The translations under genes and the position numbers were made by a program. 64,000 bases of DNA from Argentina anserina. Its lineage: Eukaryota > Streptophyta > Magnoliopsida > Rosales > Rosaceae. The notes below the pieces were generated by a model. It had not been told where the DNA came from, searched no databases, and worked only from the letters and a program-made list of their open reading frames with translations. Positions 1-10,046 of the stretch are shown here, piece after piece (position 1 is the stretch's first letter; the number at the start of each line of letters is the position of its first letter). The stretch covers positions 18,971,555-19,035,554 of the forward strand of contig NC_065875.1 of the NCBI RefSeq assembly GCF_933775445.1. The letters are read 5' to 3'.

Positions 1-272
1 GAACTTACCAATTTATTACATTTAGATATAATGAAATTCATAATCCAAACGTTTTTGATAGTTTTCCTCAAATTAAATATATTATATAAATAAATATAAA
101 AAAATACTTAAAAATATTATTTTCTAAAGCGTAGTAAAATGCGTAAAAACGTAACATAAAGCGTAAAAAGCGAGTCTCAGTGTCCAGACCGAAAAACAGA
201 GGCGTTATGTAAGTAGCTTTAAACTTTTTAAGCCTCAGGCGAGCCTTAGAAGAGTTTTTTTTTAAAACATTG
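1..272. mobile_element. hAT-like MITE, one end only (cut by window edge)
   Basis: Read on the minus strand, the right edge begins CAATGTTTTAAAA at 272 and runs into AT-rich DNA with repeated CGC/ACGC-type motifs (lines 121-240). This edge resembles the termini of the two other small element types in the window (CAATGGTCTAAATATCG at 18179 and CAAGGTTCTAAAACTCG at 35810). The other end lies outside the window, so neither the target-site duplication nor the size can be checked. The family call is inferred from the terminus only. Confidence 0.4.
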
Positions 273-422
273 CACTGCATAAACAGGTTAAAATTAACTG
301 CTATATAATATAACTATATAAGATCCTGTACACAGTCTCTAACCAAAACTAAACAAAGATTCAAAGAGCAACATATACAACATAATCAAAGCTGTCGAAA
401 TCAATTAAGCTGTGGCAAATAC

Positions 423-476
423 CTGATTATCTTCAGCAGTAGGTACAGATACAACATTAGTAGTCTCAGCAGACAT
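423..476 (-). CDS. First coding exon of an unknown gene (partial)
   Basis: An ATG at 476 (minus) opens 18 codons, MSAETTNVVSVPTAEDNQ, ending at a CAG followed by GTATTT, a normal 5' splice site. The rest of the gene would lie to the left. The next 150 bases hold no convincing exon, and the truncated hAT-like element begins at 272, so the second exon is probably outside the window or the gene is broken. Family not recognised. The short, Ser/Thr/Glu-rich start would fit many proteins. Confidence 0.3.
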
Positions 477-2110
477 GGCTACGGAATGAGATGTGAATCA
501 GGAAGAAGAAACAGAGAGATGCAAATAGAAAAGAGTTAAGAAGGATAAAGAGCACATAGCCTCCTATATATTCCAATACAAAAGCAGCAGCAGTAGACAG
601 AAGGGTGGTCACATGAGCTGGTTAAGGCATGTATGTCATGCCTAGGAATATATAATTCTGGGATATATGCCATATCAATATCAGAAGACAACTCACTCCT
701 CCAGCCAGGCACCTTATGATATACATTAACTGCACATGAGCTTCCTAATACATACATGGTGGCACAAAGCCCCAACAAGATTTCATCTTTACAGGTACTA
801 ATAGTGTAACTGGTAAATTCTAAAACTACAATATACATTTTCGCCGGAGTGTTATTACTCCGTAAGTATTAACTAATTCGCAGCTCACAATTTCGGAGTT
901 TCAATACTTCAAAACACTAAAAACAATTCATTTGTGTGCATATTTAATTATCTTACACAGATAAATTCTATCTAGCTTGCATTCCCGACCTGGCCTACTC
1001 GATCCGGACAGAGTGTTCTGTTTGACCAGAAAGTTAAAAAAGATTTAGAAAATCAAAAGGTGTAGTATTTGGCATGTTAACACAAAAAGTGATCATGACA
1101 CCCCTCCACTTAATTAAGCAAATAATCATCCACATTTAAAAGAATAATCTTATCCAAGTTCATAAATGTATGATAAATTAGTATCCTTTTGGAAGTCTAG
1201 AACTGATCAAAGCAACCGATAACATTATTCTTATACATGCCACAGAGAAATCGATGTAGTCATTGGATTGACAGAGCATAAACAGGTAGACTTATAAACA
1301 GACTGTGAGGTATGCATGATCATGTTTTTGTATCCTAAACAATATGGGAATCATGATTGATGACATAAGTGTCTGAGCATCTTCTATAACTATGAACTTA
1401 TGACAGATAACCAGAACAAAAGCAGATGTGGGGATTGCAGAAACTTGGTGAGCACATTATTGTTTGGGGCGGTGGAGGAAAGATGTGTGAGGAGGGAGTG
1501 GTAGGCTAGACAGAAAGAAAGGCAAGGAAAGCCAAGAACCCCACGCTGATAACTGACCCAAGGGGAATGTGGAGAGGCAGAGCCACCATACCCTTTGTGG
1601 AACTTCTCAATGGACCACTCTCCTCCTATTATCTGAATCTATAATCACCCAAAGAAAATGCAAGTGGTTAATGGAATATGTTTTAGTTTAGACAAAAGAG
1701 CTGGCTTGATGAGGGAGTATATAAAACTATAAAAGTGGCATGCTAGCTTGATTTGCTTGTCAAGATGATAAGATGTAAGAGCATCGGAAAACTTGGTTAG
1801 TTGTAGGCATTCCATCGAACATGAATGAATGATGCTAAAATGTGACATATTATGTACATACAATGAAGGAATCTCATAACTGAACCTTCAAAATTATAGT
1901 ACCATCTTTTATTTTATTTTTCAACAGAAAATAAAATCTTCTATTTTTCCGACTTTGGACAACTGATAAGAAAGTGAAAGTCCATCTTTGTGCGACATGT
2001 CAAAATGCAACTTAGGCCCCTACCCCTAACCTCATTTATTTATATATTTTTAATTTTTGAAATAACGGACAATCCCTTTTATTTAATCGGTGGTTCTGCA
2101 GCACCACCGC
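477..2110. other. Intergenic region
   Basis: About 1.6 kb of AT-rich DNA. Open frames in it are short, lack codon structure and match nothing I recognise. The part next to 476 would hold the promoter of the minus-strand exon at 423-476. No element ends or tandem repeats were recognised. Confidence 0.5.
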
Positions 2111-2762
2111 GCCCTTGATTCCAATGGAGATGTTAAGACCCTAATTGATCAGTCCCCGTTGCCTACCCTTTTCACTTATAGGTAATACTACTAGTTATGT
2201 TATTGAGCTTGTTTTGTTGTGGTAGTAATGAGAGCATATGGAAATTAGAGTGGCCTAGTTGGGTGGGTTACAACTAGTTATGAGTTGTTATTATTAGAGA
2301 GTGTGAATGTGATCAAACTAAGGATATGGTATCTGACATTATATATATTCCTAGACCAAAGTGGGAAGGTGGTGAGTATGATGGCGATGAAAAGAGCAGA
2401 CTAGACGTGCTTCAGTTAGCTTTGGAGTTGGGAGCAGATTACATTGATGTTGAGCTTCAGGTCTCTCCTTAATGACTATATAACTCTAAAGCATTCAACT
2501 TTTGTTTATGTTTTTTGTTGAAAATTTTATGTGGGTGGAAGAATATCAGTATTTTGTGAGGAAACAAATACTTGAAGAAGCATGTCAATACATTCTCCTT
2601 CCTGTAAAATGTGAACAAGCTACTGTTAGTAGTGTGGCCGTAGTGTACAGATTTGAAACAATTTACTATTTTGCATTTTGACTTTATAATAACGACGGTC
2701 CTAAGTTGCTAACGTTTTTACCCCTGTTGAAGGTTGCTCGAGAATTTATTGACTCTATAGTG
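2111..2762 (+). pseudogene. Fragment of 3-dehydroquinate dehydratase/shikimate dehydrogenase (DHQ-SDH)
   Basis: Three exon-like pieces keep the reading of the plant bifunctional shikimate-pathway enzyme. Piece 1 (2111-2181) ends SPLPTLFTYR with a split Arg codon at a GTAATA donor. Piece 2 (2355-2460), after a CTAG acceptor, reads PKWEGGEYDGDEKSRLDVLQ and then LALELGADYIDVELQ, followed by a GT. Piece 3 begins at about 2733 with VAREFIDSI and then dissolves into a minisatellite. These are parts of the N-terminal dehydroquinase domain, at positions where introns look genuine. The start, the rest of the dehydratase and the whole dehydrogenase domain are missing. It therefore looks like a genomic (not processed) fragment left by a partial duplication or by erosion of a gene. 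No function is expected. Confidence 0.8.
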
Positions 2763-3258
2763 TGATATTGATTATGACAGGGGTTGTGAGTTGTGACAGA
2801 GGTTGTGACATGTAATGTGATATTAGTTGTGACAGAGGTTGTGACAAGTAGTGTGACATGAGTTGTGACAGAGGGTGTGATAATGGTTGTGACAGGTAGT
2901 GTGATAGAAATTGTGACATGGGTTGTGATAGGTAGTGTGACAGAGGTTGTGACAAGTAGTGTGATAGAAGTTATGACAGAGTTGTGAGTTGTGACAGGTA
3001 GTGTGACATTGGTTGTGATAGGGTAGTGTGACAGAGGTTGTGACAGAGACAATGTATGTGACAGTGGTTATGACAGTAGGTGTGACAGTGGGTGTGACAG
3101 TGAGTGTGACAATTAGTGTAATAGGTAGTGTGATAGTGGTTGTGACAGTTAGTGTAAATAGATAGTGTGACATGTTATGTGACAGCAGGTGTGATAGCGG
3201 TTGTGATAGTATGTCTGACAGGTAATGTGACAGTGGTTGTGACAGGAGGTGTGACATG
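2759..3258. repeat. Degenerate minisatellite, TGTGACA-type units
   Basis: About 500 bases made of imperfect units of roughly 10-13 bases with the core GGTTGTGACAG or AGTGTGACA. Spacing and flanking bases vary between units. The array follows directly on the third DHQ-SDH exon piece. Read on the minus strand it gives long open frames of Thr/Val/Ser/His-rich repeats, which are an artefact of the periodicity. Confidence 0.9.
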
Positions 3259-3262
3259 CCGA

Positions 3263-4460
3263 GAGAAAATGTGGAAATATGCGAAATTTTGTTAAAATTC
3301 AAATGAGATTGGTATAAGTATGCTAATAATGAAGAGAATGTGTAGAATTAAGGAACCTTGAGCTTCGGTTTCGCTGGAATTGCTTAGAGCACCACCATCG
3401 ATGGCGGCAACTCTTTACGATGGTTATTGAGCCATGTACGGTTGGTCGATTCGGAGTGGGTAGTATATCAAATGAAATAGGGGAGCGAGATCTTTCTAAC
3501 GGTATCAATTTCGTCAAAATCTATCACCGGACGAGAAAGTTATGGCCGAAATTTAAAAAATAAGGAAAAAAAGAAGAAAAAGAATGATAAATAGCAAAAC
3601 AGTTCAGAAAATATTTTTAAAGTGACTTTTTTTCTCATTTTGTTGATCTTTTTTATAATTTTCACTTAAATGTGATGACTTTTTTATAATTAGTTCATAA
3701 GTAATGATTTTTTTCTAATATAAATTAATATATGGTACTTTTTTATAATTTACTCAAAAAATTGATCTACACTCATAATAATGATCAAATTGAGATCCAT
3801 TAGACATCAGTCGGATCAAACTGGGATCCATTAGATATTAGTCTAATTATTGTATTTTATTGTATTATATTGTATTTTAGTTGTTTTTCATAATCCATAT
3901 CATATGTTGTAGTATAAAATGTTATAACTCGTTGTTAAAAAATTATATTTTTCAAGTATTATTAACCGCAAGTCTTTGGATATTCCTTATAAAATCAAAA
4001 TCAATAACTGAAAACTTAGATAACTAGATTGATCTAAAAACTACTGTATCGTCACTATATTTGAAAAACTATTTCTTTTTATACGTATTTGGATTGAATT
4101 GAAGGAGGTAGCCCACTAACTAAGAAATATGATGAACTATATGAGATTCTTACATCTAACATTTGAGTTCCACGCAATTACCACACGAGAACGTTACCTC
4201 AGGTAGTATGTTGTTATAGTAGATTTGACCCACAAGGCCACAAGTATAATGTTGCTCTGTATTCTATTATAAGAAACTCTAGTTTCTTCCGTGGAGTATC
4301 TAATACTCATTCTATCTCTCCCTCTATAGGATCAATGTTATGAATCAAACAATCTGCAATCCTCATCATCTCTCTCTTTTTCAGCCAATTCCTCATCATT
4401 TCGTTTGACCAAAACTCTTCTCTTTCTCAAGTTTACCCAAAGTGGATTCGCGATGCTACC
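3263..4460. other. Intergenic, with probable LTR-derived piece
   Basis: The stretch 3340-3550 is richer in GC and resembles retrotransposon LTR sequence (CGAGAAAGTTATGGCCGAAATTT near 3530), but no ends were found. At 3780-3843 a unit of about 30 bases containing GGATCCATTAGA is present twice in tandem with changes. The rest is AT-rich and holds no gene that I can support. Confidence 0.4.
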
Positions 4461-4784
4461 ATGAAGGAAGATCTTGGGTTGCTCGATCCTGGGTTGTTCA
4501 ATGGTGATGGTGGTGGTGTGATTAGATTAAAGAATACCACCACACTTCTTAACAACAATCTACCTCTCAGACTGCATCCAGGTCTGCTGAGGTATGATGA
4601 AAATCAAATCAAACGAAGTAAAATAGCTATAACCGATGCCAGTTTTCTTTGGGTGGCGATGGGTGATGGTTGGGTGTGGCTAGGGTTGAAGACGACCAAG
4701 CTACAATTCTTGCCTAGAGTTTCACAAGATGAGTTTGGGGCCTGGGCTTTCGGGTATGTATTTAAACCCAAATTTTCAATTTAG
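4461..4784 (+). CDS. Hypothetical short ORF
   Basis: An ATG-started frame of 107 codons. The first half is Leu/Asn/Asp-rich (MKEDLGLLDPGLFNGDGGGV); the second half has several Trp and Gly residues. A pyrimidine-rich stretch (TCTCTC, 4300-4330) lies upstream and could be a 5' leader. No family is recognised. It could be the first exon of a gene, since GGTATGTA at 4753-4760 could act as a donor, or a chance frame. Confidence 0.25.
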   Translation: MKEDLGLLDPGLFNGDGGGVIRLKNTTTLLNNNLPLRLHPGLLRYDENQIKRSKIAITDASFLWVAMGDGWVWLGLKTTKLQFLPRVSQDEFGAWAFGYVFKPKFSI

Positions 4785-5379
4785 TCAGTTTTTTGTCTAT
4801 TACTACGCTCGTCTAAGTCGTAGAATAGGCGAGAATTAGGAATAATTGAGCTTATTATTAAAGAATGATTTTATGCCGCATGTTAGCTTTGAGTTTTTGC
4901 TCATGACCTCTTGTATGTGTTTTATCACAACTGATGAGTATGTAATAGCTATTTAGGCCACATAAAATTTATAAAATATAGTATGTTTGCCATCAAAATG
5001 TAATATGTTGTTATTATTGGGCAATTGTTTAGGGATTTGTGTCTATGTAAGGAAATATAGTATGTGGTCACCAACATGCATGCATGGAAACATGTTTGTA
5101 TTTTAGGAAAAATTCTAGTGTAGGGGCACTCTTACCACATGTCTGGCACATGTGGCCAATCAAGAATTTAGAAAATTTGTGTATCCTATACAACCGAAAG
5201 AAGGGTTTTAGGGTTAAGATAACTATATGACTTAAGAACATGTATTATAACTTTACTAATATTGAGAAGAGGCATGATTGGCTACTCTTAATTAAATTTA
5301 TTAATCACAAGCATTTCAACAAACGCTCTTGATAACTTTCAATAAGATACATTTTTTCATTTCCCAAAACCAAACGAGG
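4785..5379. other. Intergenic region
   Basis: AT-rich, no gene recognised. Two loosely inverted stretches (CACATGTGGCCAATCAAG near 5145 and CATGATTGGCTACTC near 5270) could be the ends of a small element, but I could not define it. Confidence 0.35.
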
Positions 5380-5740
5380 TGTTACGTCGAGAGTCCGGCG
5401 AACTGATGAAGTACTTTTTCACCTACAAACCACAAGCACACGACGTTACGAAGTAAAGACCGGGTTGGCCGGCCTTCAACGCTCTAATGCTTAAGTTAGC
5501 TACAAAGATAGACACGTGTAGAGTTAGATAAGAGTAAAGGTGAGAGTGAAAGCTTAGGAATGTCCTATTTATAGAGACAAATAGTGTGTGATCATAGAAA
5601 TTACCAGACTGCCTTTGCGGGGCCAACGGATGCATGTAGTGGATTTTTGTGCCAATTAGACCCTAAAATGACAAGTAATCTCGATATTTAGCCTATAAAG
5701 GGCGTGATGTTAATTTGAGTCATATAACCTTAATAGGATC
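5380..5740 (-). mobile_element. Probable LTR remnant
   Basis: On the minus strand the order is a TATA-like CTCTATAAATAG (around 5567-5578), a pyrimidine-rich leader, and then a GC-richer block with TTAAGCATTAGAGCGTTGAAG and CCGGCCAACCCGG. This arrangement looks like the U3/R/U5 of a plant LTR retrotransposon. No second LTR, primer-binding site or target duplication was found, so it would be a solo or eroded LTR. A CACGTG at 5513-5518 lies inside it. Identification is by general resemblance only. Confidence 0.4.
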
Positions 5741-6377
5741 CCCGAACCGAACAAGACATTAGAGTACATTGTGAAATTGTCTAGCTATATTGTACTTGTG
5801 TAGCAAACAATAACCACATTTAAATGTTCAAAAGTGGTAGCTATCGATCCACATAACTCAATATAACACTCTCTAACAACTTTCGTACTTGTGTAGCTAA
5901 TCATTACCACGTTCAAAAGTTGCAGCTGAAAATAGTTCTGCAGAGATCTATGCACTTATTATCTACATAGGCTCTTTGTAGCAATTCATCATTCTATCCT
6001 CTATCTCTTTAATTTTGGAGATTGGTATTCCTAACTTTGACTACCATATTGATGCGTCCTTTGTTTTGGTCCTCGAGAGTTAAATTTTCTCTCGGACATG
6101 GAAAGAAGTGTGGGAAAATGCTTGGCTGTGTGTCGTTTGGGAGAAACGCTGGGCGGCTGTTTATACATCAACGTGTTCCTTCTCAAACCAAAGCTTTGCT
6201 CATCCCCTTCGTACGTTCTTCTCCCTAAAAAACAATCCCCTAACACTCACCAACTCAATGAACCAGACACTCCCACCAATACATCATTCTCAGAACTCAT
6301 AAAAACCTACCTTTCTGGCTTAGCTCATAATCAAGGTCGAGAAAGAGAGAAAGAGAACCAGTAGTACTGCTTCTGCA
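5741..6377 (+). promoter_or_regulatory. Upstream region and 5' leader of the HYH-like gene
   Basis: About 640 bases between the probable LTR remnant and the bZIP start codon. A short AAAG/GAGAAAG-rich purine stretch sits at 6338-6360 just upstream of the ATG. I found no unambiguous TATA box close to a likely start, and open frames here are in the leader and not conserved in any family I know. Confidence 0.4.
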
Positions 6378-8024
6378 ATGTCTTCAAGTTTGGAGAACCA
6401 GCAGCAGGCTGGGTCTTCCTCATCTTCATGGAGAAGGTTGAATGCCAACAACTCATCTAGCTCCCCTAATTCTCTCCATAATCATAACAAGAAGCATAAA
6501 CTAGGTTAGCTTTGCTGATCTTATTTATTCCCTACTTAGTTCATTGAATTTATTTCTGTGTTATGGGGTTTGAATGTATGTATACTCCTCTCATCTTATG
6601 TGTTAATTAGACGTTGATTCATTTTGCTCATCGGATGATGATGATGATGATGATGATGATGGTAATGTTAATCCAGAAGATAGCGATGAAGATATGTTCA
6701 CCGTTCCTGACGTCGAGGCTATACGGCCTGGTGATAATCCCATTAGCACATCTACAGTCACCAACAATAATGCCACTAGCAAGAACACCCCTGAAGAGAC
6801 AGGCTTATCGGGCAAAAGCCGCAGAGGGCGGAATCCGGTAGATAAGGAGTATCGACGACTCAAAAGGTACTATGAGATTGATAGTGCCATTGATCGTCTT
6901 CTAACTTTGTACAATTAATTTATATACATGTTAATTGGCGACGATATAATGTGCTATACAATCCGGCAAGAGAACATTAGCGTCGATCGTCCAATTTGGT
7001 GCATACATAGGCGTAGGACAACTTAATTATAAATAAGTTTGAACATTGACTGAATTCCTGGGTAATCAATCAGTAGAACAAAATCGTTAAAATTAGAAAA
7101 CACAAAAAAAATTATAATACATACGTATGACATATACATAATTACAAATGTGATAACAATTTTGTAGTCTGAATTGTAATGTTCAGCGTTATTTTTTGTA
7201 AAATTGTAATTGTAATCTTATTAGTGGTATTACACAACGTACAAACCTAGCTTGCTTACAAGTTTTTGAACATCAGATACATGCATGGCATAATTGCAAT
7301 TGTTACCCAAATGTGATGTAGTGTTGCTTAATTGTCTTCGTTTTACCTTAATTATCAGATGATTTACAATATAGTTATTCTCATGCATTGTGTCACCTGG
7401 AACTTATGTTAGGGTCGGCATTTTTTTTATAGCTCTCTCCATTGCAATAATCATAATCTTCACGCAACATGAAGGTGTGGCTTTATGGACAAATATTGCC
7501 CAAAATATAACTAATATAAGTCGTATCTCTACTAGCTACTTGTCAAAGTTTTGGGTTCTCATATTATCAGTTGAACATATAGTCTGTTTAGATTGCGGCT
7601 TAATTGATACGTACTTTCCGACAAATTAATATGGTTCCAAATTTCCAATTAACACTACTGATCATGGAAACTCCTCCATTGCCCTAAACTAGCAGATTGT
7701 TAAGAAACAGAGTTTCTGCTCAACAAGCCCGCGAAAGGAAAAAGGTCTATGTCAATGACCTGGAATCAAGAGCCAAGGAGTTGGAGGATGCCAATTCTAA
7801 CTTGGAAGAAAGGATCTCGACCCTCGTCAACGAAAACACCATGCTGCGAAAGGTGATGGTCCATAAGCTTACTAGAACTTCAAAATTCATCGATCATTAC
7901 TACGTACTGCAAGCTAGCTCTTTGTAAAAGATTTGTTAAACGTTTGAAATCATTCTGTACCATGCAGGTTCTTATGAATACAAGGCCAAAAGTCGACGAA
8001 AGTATAGAGCAATCGGGTAAGTAA
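6378..8024 (+). CDS. HYH: bZIP transcription factor, HY5 homolog (HYH type)
   Basis: Four exons: 6378-6504, 6611-6866, 7696-7852 and 7968-8024 (597 nt, 198 codons plus stop, all GT-AG, phases consistent). Residues 51-59 are nine Asp encoded by a pure GAT run. An acidic stretch follows with VPD at 74-76, the position where HY5/HYH proteins carry the VP motif bound by COP1. Near residue 117 [16 protein letters not shown] leads into the basic region [16 protein letters not shown] and a leucine zipper (L-x6 repeats through [11 protein letters not shown]), ending [15 protein letters not shown]. The words [11 protein letters not shown] and NTRP are typical of HYH and not HY5. Known role of the family: nuclear activator of light-responsive genes, dimerising with HY5 and degraded via COP1 in darkness. 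Intron 2 is the longest (829 nt). The N-terminus is longer than in Arabidopsis HYH. Confidence 0.93.
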
Positions 8025-10046
8025 TAAGAGCTGCATTGATTAGGATTTTAGAGCAATATTTTGGACATTATAGAGACCTCTTGGGACGAATACGTGAGTG
8101 ATGGCCTTCAGTGTTCCCCCATGCATAAGGTGTTCGTTAGTTTGTTATTTATATATGAAGACTCAACTGCATATGGATAGTGTCCTTAAATAATCTGAAT
8201 ATAAGGTCCGATATGTTTGCTCGCAGTGGAGTCTTTCTTACTAATATTGAACTTTCGTCTCCTACACTGTATTTCTTCCGTTATTCGGATGGAACTACAT
8301 TACAAGAATTCATCACGATTTCTTTGCAATTTCTTAATGCATTTTTGGGGGATCCTTGTGTATTCCATTGCAAAAGTACGTATTAGGTCACTAAGAAAAT
8401 GGAATACACAGAAAGATGGTTCCATTCTCGGATGATTTGAAATGTGGGAGGAAACTAATGCCTTATTAGGCCACTAAGAAAATAGAATATACAAGGTTTC
8501 GTCTCCTACATTATGTACTTTTCCCGATGGAACTACCAGAATCGTTTAAAAATGCTTTATGCATTTTCTCAATTGGTGGAAGAAAACGAGCCCTCCCGCC
8601 AATCAAGAGCAGGCAAAAACGTCGCCGCCTTCCACAGTCACCAACACAGGTCACCGAATCCACGGACCCCCTGATCGTCTCGCACCCACTCGCAAGTCGA
8701 TCGCCGTTGTCCCGACGAGCACCTAGATCCAAATCGCAGACAATCGGATCCGAAAGTTCTCCACTTTCCTAGCTTCAGAAACCGCGAACGAGCCCCACCG
8801 GAGGAGGAGCACCGTCGCCCTAGCCGATCACGAGCGTCGGCCTGCTGAAGCAAGCGGGTTTTGGCCTTTTGCTCCGAGAGAGACGGAGCTATTCTCCGCG
8901 AATTAGTTAAGGCAGTCAACTGACTACTTGACTCTAATTAAGCTCATTTTAAGTCATCATTTGATGATTTTGATCCATAATCGTTGAGGGCTCTAAGCGT
9001 CATTCACCCACCAAACTTGAGCATCAAACCAGATGAAAATCGTCATTCGAACAGCATAATAGCAGCATGGTCATCCGAACTCAGATGAAAATCGTATATC
9101 GAAACAGAAGTAGTTTTCCTTGCTAAACACCAATCGATAAGTTGACACGTACAAGGTTCAGATCCAGCTGATGAGCTCAGCCTGGCTGATCACTCGTTTT
9201 GTTCACGGCAATGACTTTACAGTAAAGGATAAATGTTACATGCTTAAAAAGTGATTGCGGGATGAGGGTCTATATCGAAAGCATGCTGAGGTTAGGTCAT
9301 CATGAATTCATGATCATCTTGATGCCTGCTTAATCTCCATTAGGGATGATTCAATTGTTGGTTGTTGCTACCCATCCTTTGTGGACAGCGGATGGTAACC
9401 TGCTCATGCCTATTCCAACTCTCTTGCAACTTCTCCAATCTGATCTTTGTTGGGTTTGCATTCTTTGTTAATTTCACCAAAGTGAATAACCAGGACCAGC
9501 ATACCTCACCGAGTTAGACTTCACTTGTGAAACCAATTCCTTTTTATGTGGTTAAGCCATGTTTAGTTATAAACCACACTGCAAGGTTCGACAATTCGAT
9601 CGGAATTTATGATCGTCCTATCAATTAGTTCACACAATCGCACGTCCTGGAATTACACTAATCAATGAAAAATAATTATAGCCCTCATTAAACGTTCATG
9701 GCCAATCATTTCGTAGATACCGGTCACACTCAGCTCCACCCCCTCTATGCCTTAAGACTTGTAATAAGTTTCTCATCAAAATTGAACAGGATAGATGACC
9801 AGCTTAATGGATAAATGCCACCCTATTCCCTATTAAAAGAAAAATACAGTGAAACAGCAGAAGCCATTTTCTTTGCTAATCAATCAATAAGTTGACACCC
9901 AAGATCAGAGCACATGAGCTTAGTCTTGCTGATCACTCTTTGAGCTTCACAGCAATAATGACTTGTAGTAAAGAATACACACGAGCTCTCAATTGGCAAT
10001 ATAACTGACGAACTGAAGATATGAATCGATGATGCAGCATTTATGA
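8025..10046. other. Intergenic, with short duplications and a GC-rich block
   Basis: A piece reading TCGTCTCCTAC...GATGGAACTAC occurs near 8257-8305 and again near 8497-8537. TTAGGTCACTAAGAAAATGG near 8384 recurs with changes near 8465. The block 8580-8890 is GC-rich and open on both strands but has no recognisable domain. It may be transposon-derived or an unrecognised exon. No other gene was seen. Confidence 0.4.
9095..9985 (+). repeat. Diverged direct duplication (about 9095-9235 and 9850-9985)
   Basis: Both copies contain GAAACAG..GAAG, then CTTTGCTAA..CAATC.ATAAGTTGACAC, then GAGCT.AG.C..GCTGATCACTC, and end CA.GCAATGACTT..AGTAAAG with several differences. The second copy lies directly past the stop codon of the pectin acetylesterase, so this may be a duplicated piece of 3' flank. 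Boundaries are approximate. Confidence 0.6.

Noticed and set aside
2690..2712. ACGGTCCTAAG resembling the conserved large-subunit rRNA segment (homing endonuclease site)
   Set aside because: Only about ten bases match and the surrounding bases differ from rRNA. It lies in an intron-like gap of the DHQ-SDH fragment. Chance is the simplest reading.
2684..3302. Long minus-strand open frames rich in Thr, Val and His
   Set aside because: They are translations of the minisatellite. Two frames are open at once with the same periodicity, as expected from repeats lacking stop words.
8527..8919. Overlapping open frames on both strands in a GC-rich block
   Set aside because: No domain, no codon preference, and open on both strands because of GC content. 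Kept only as an unassigned block.
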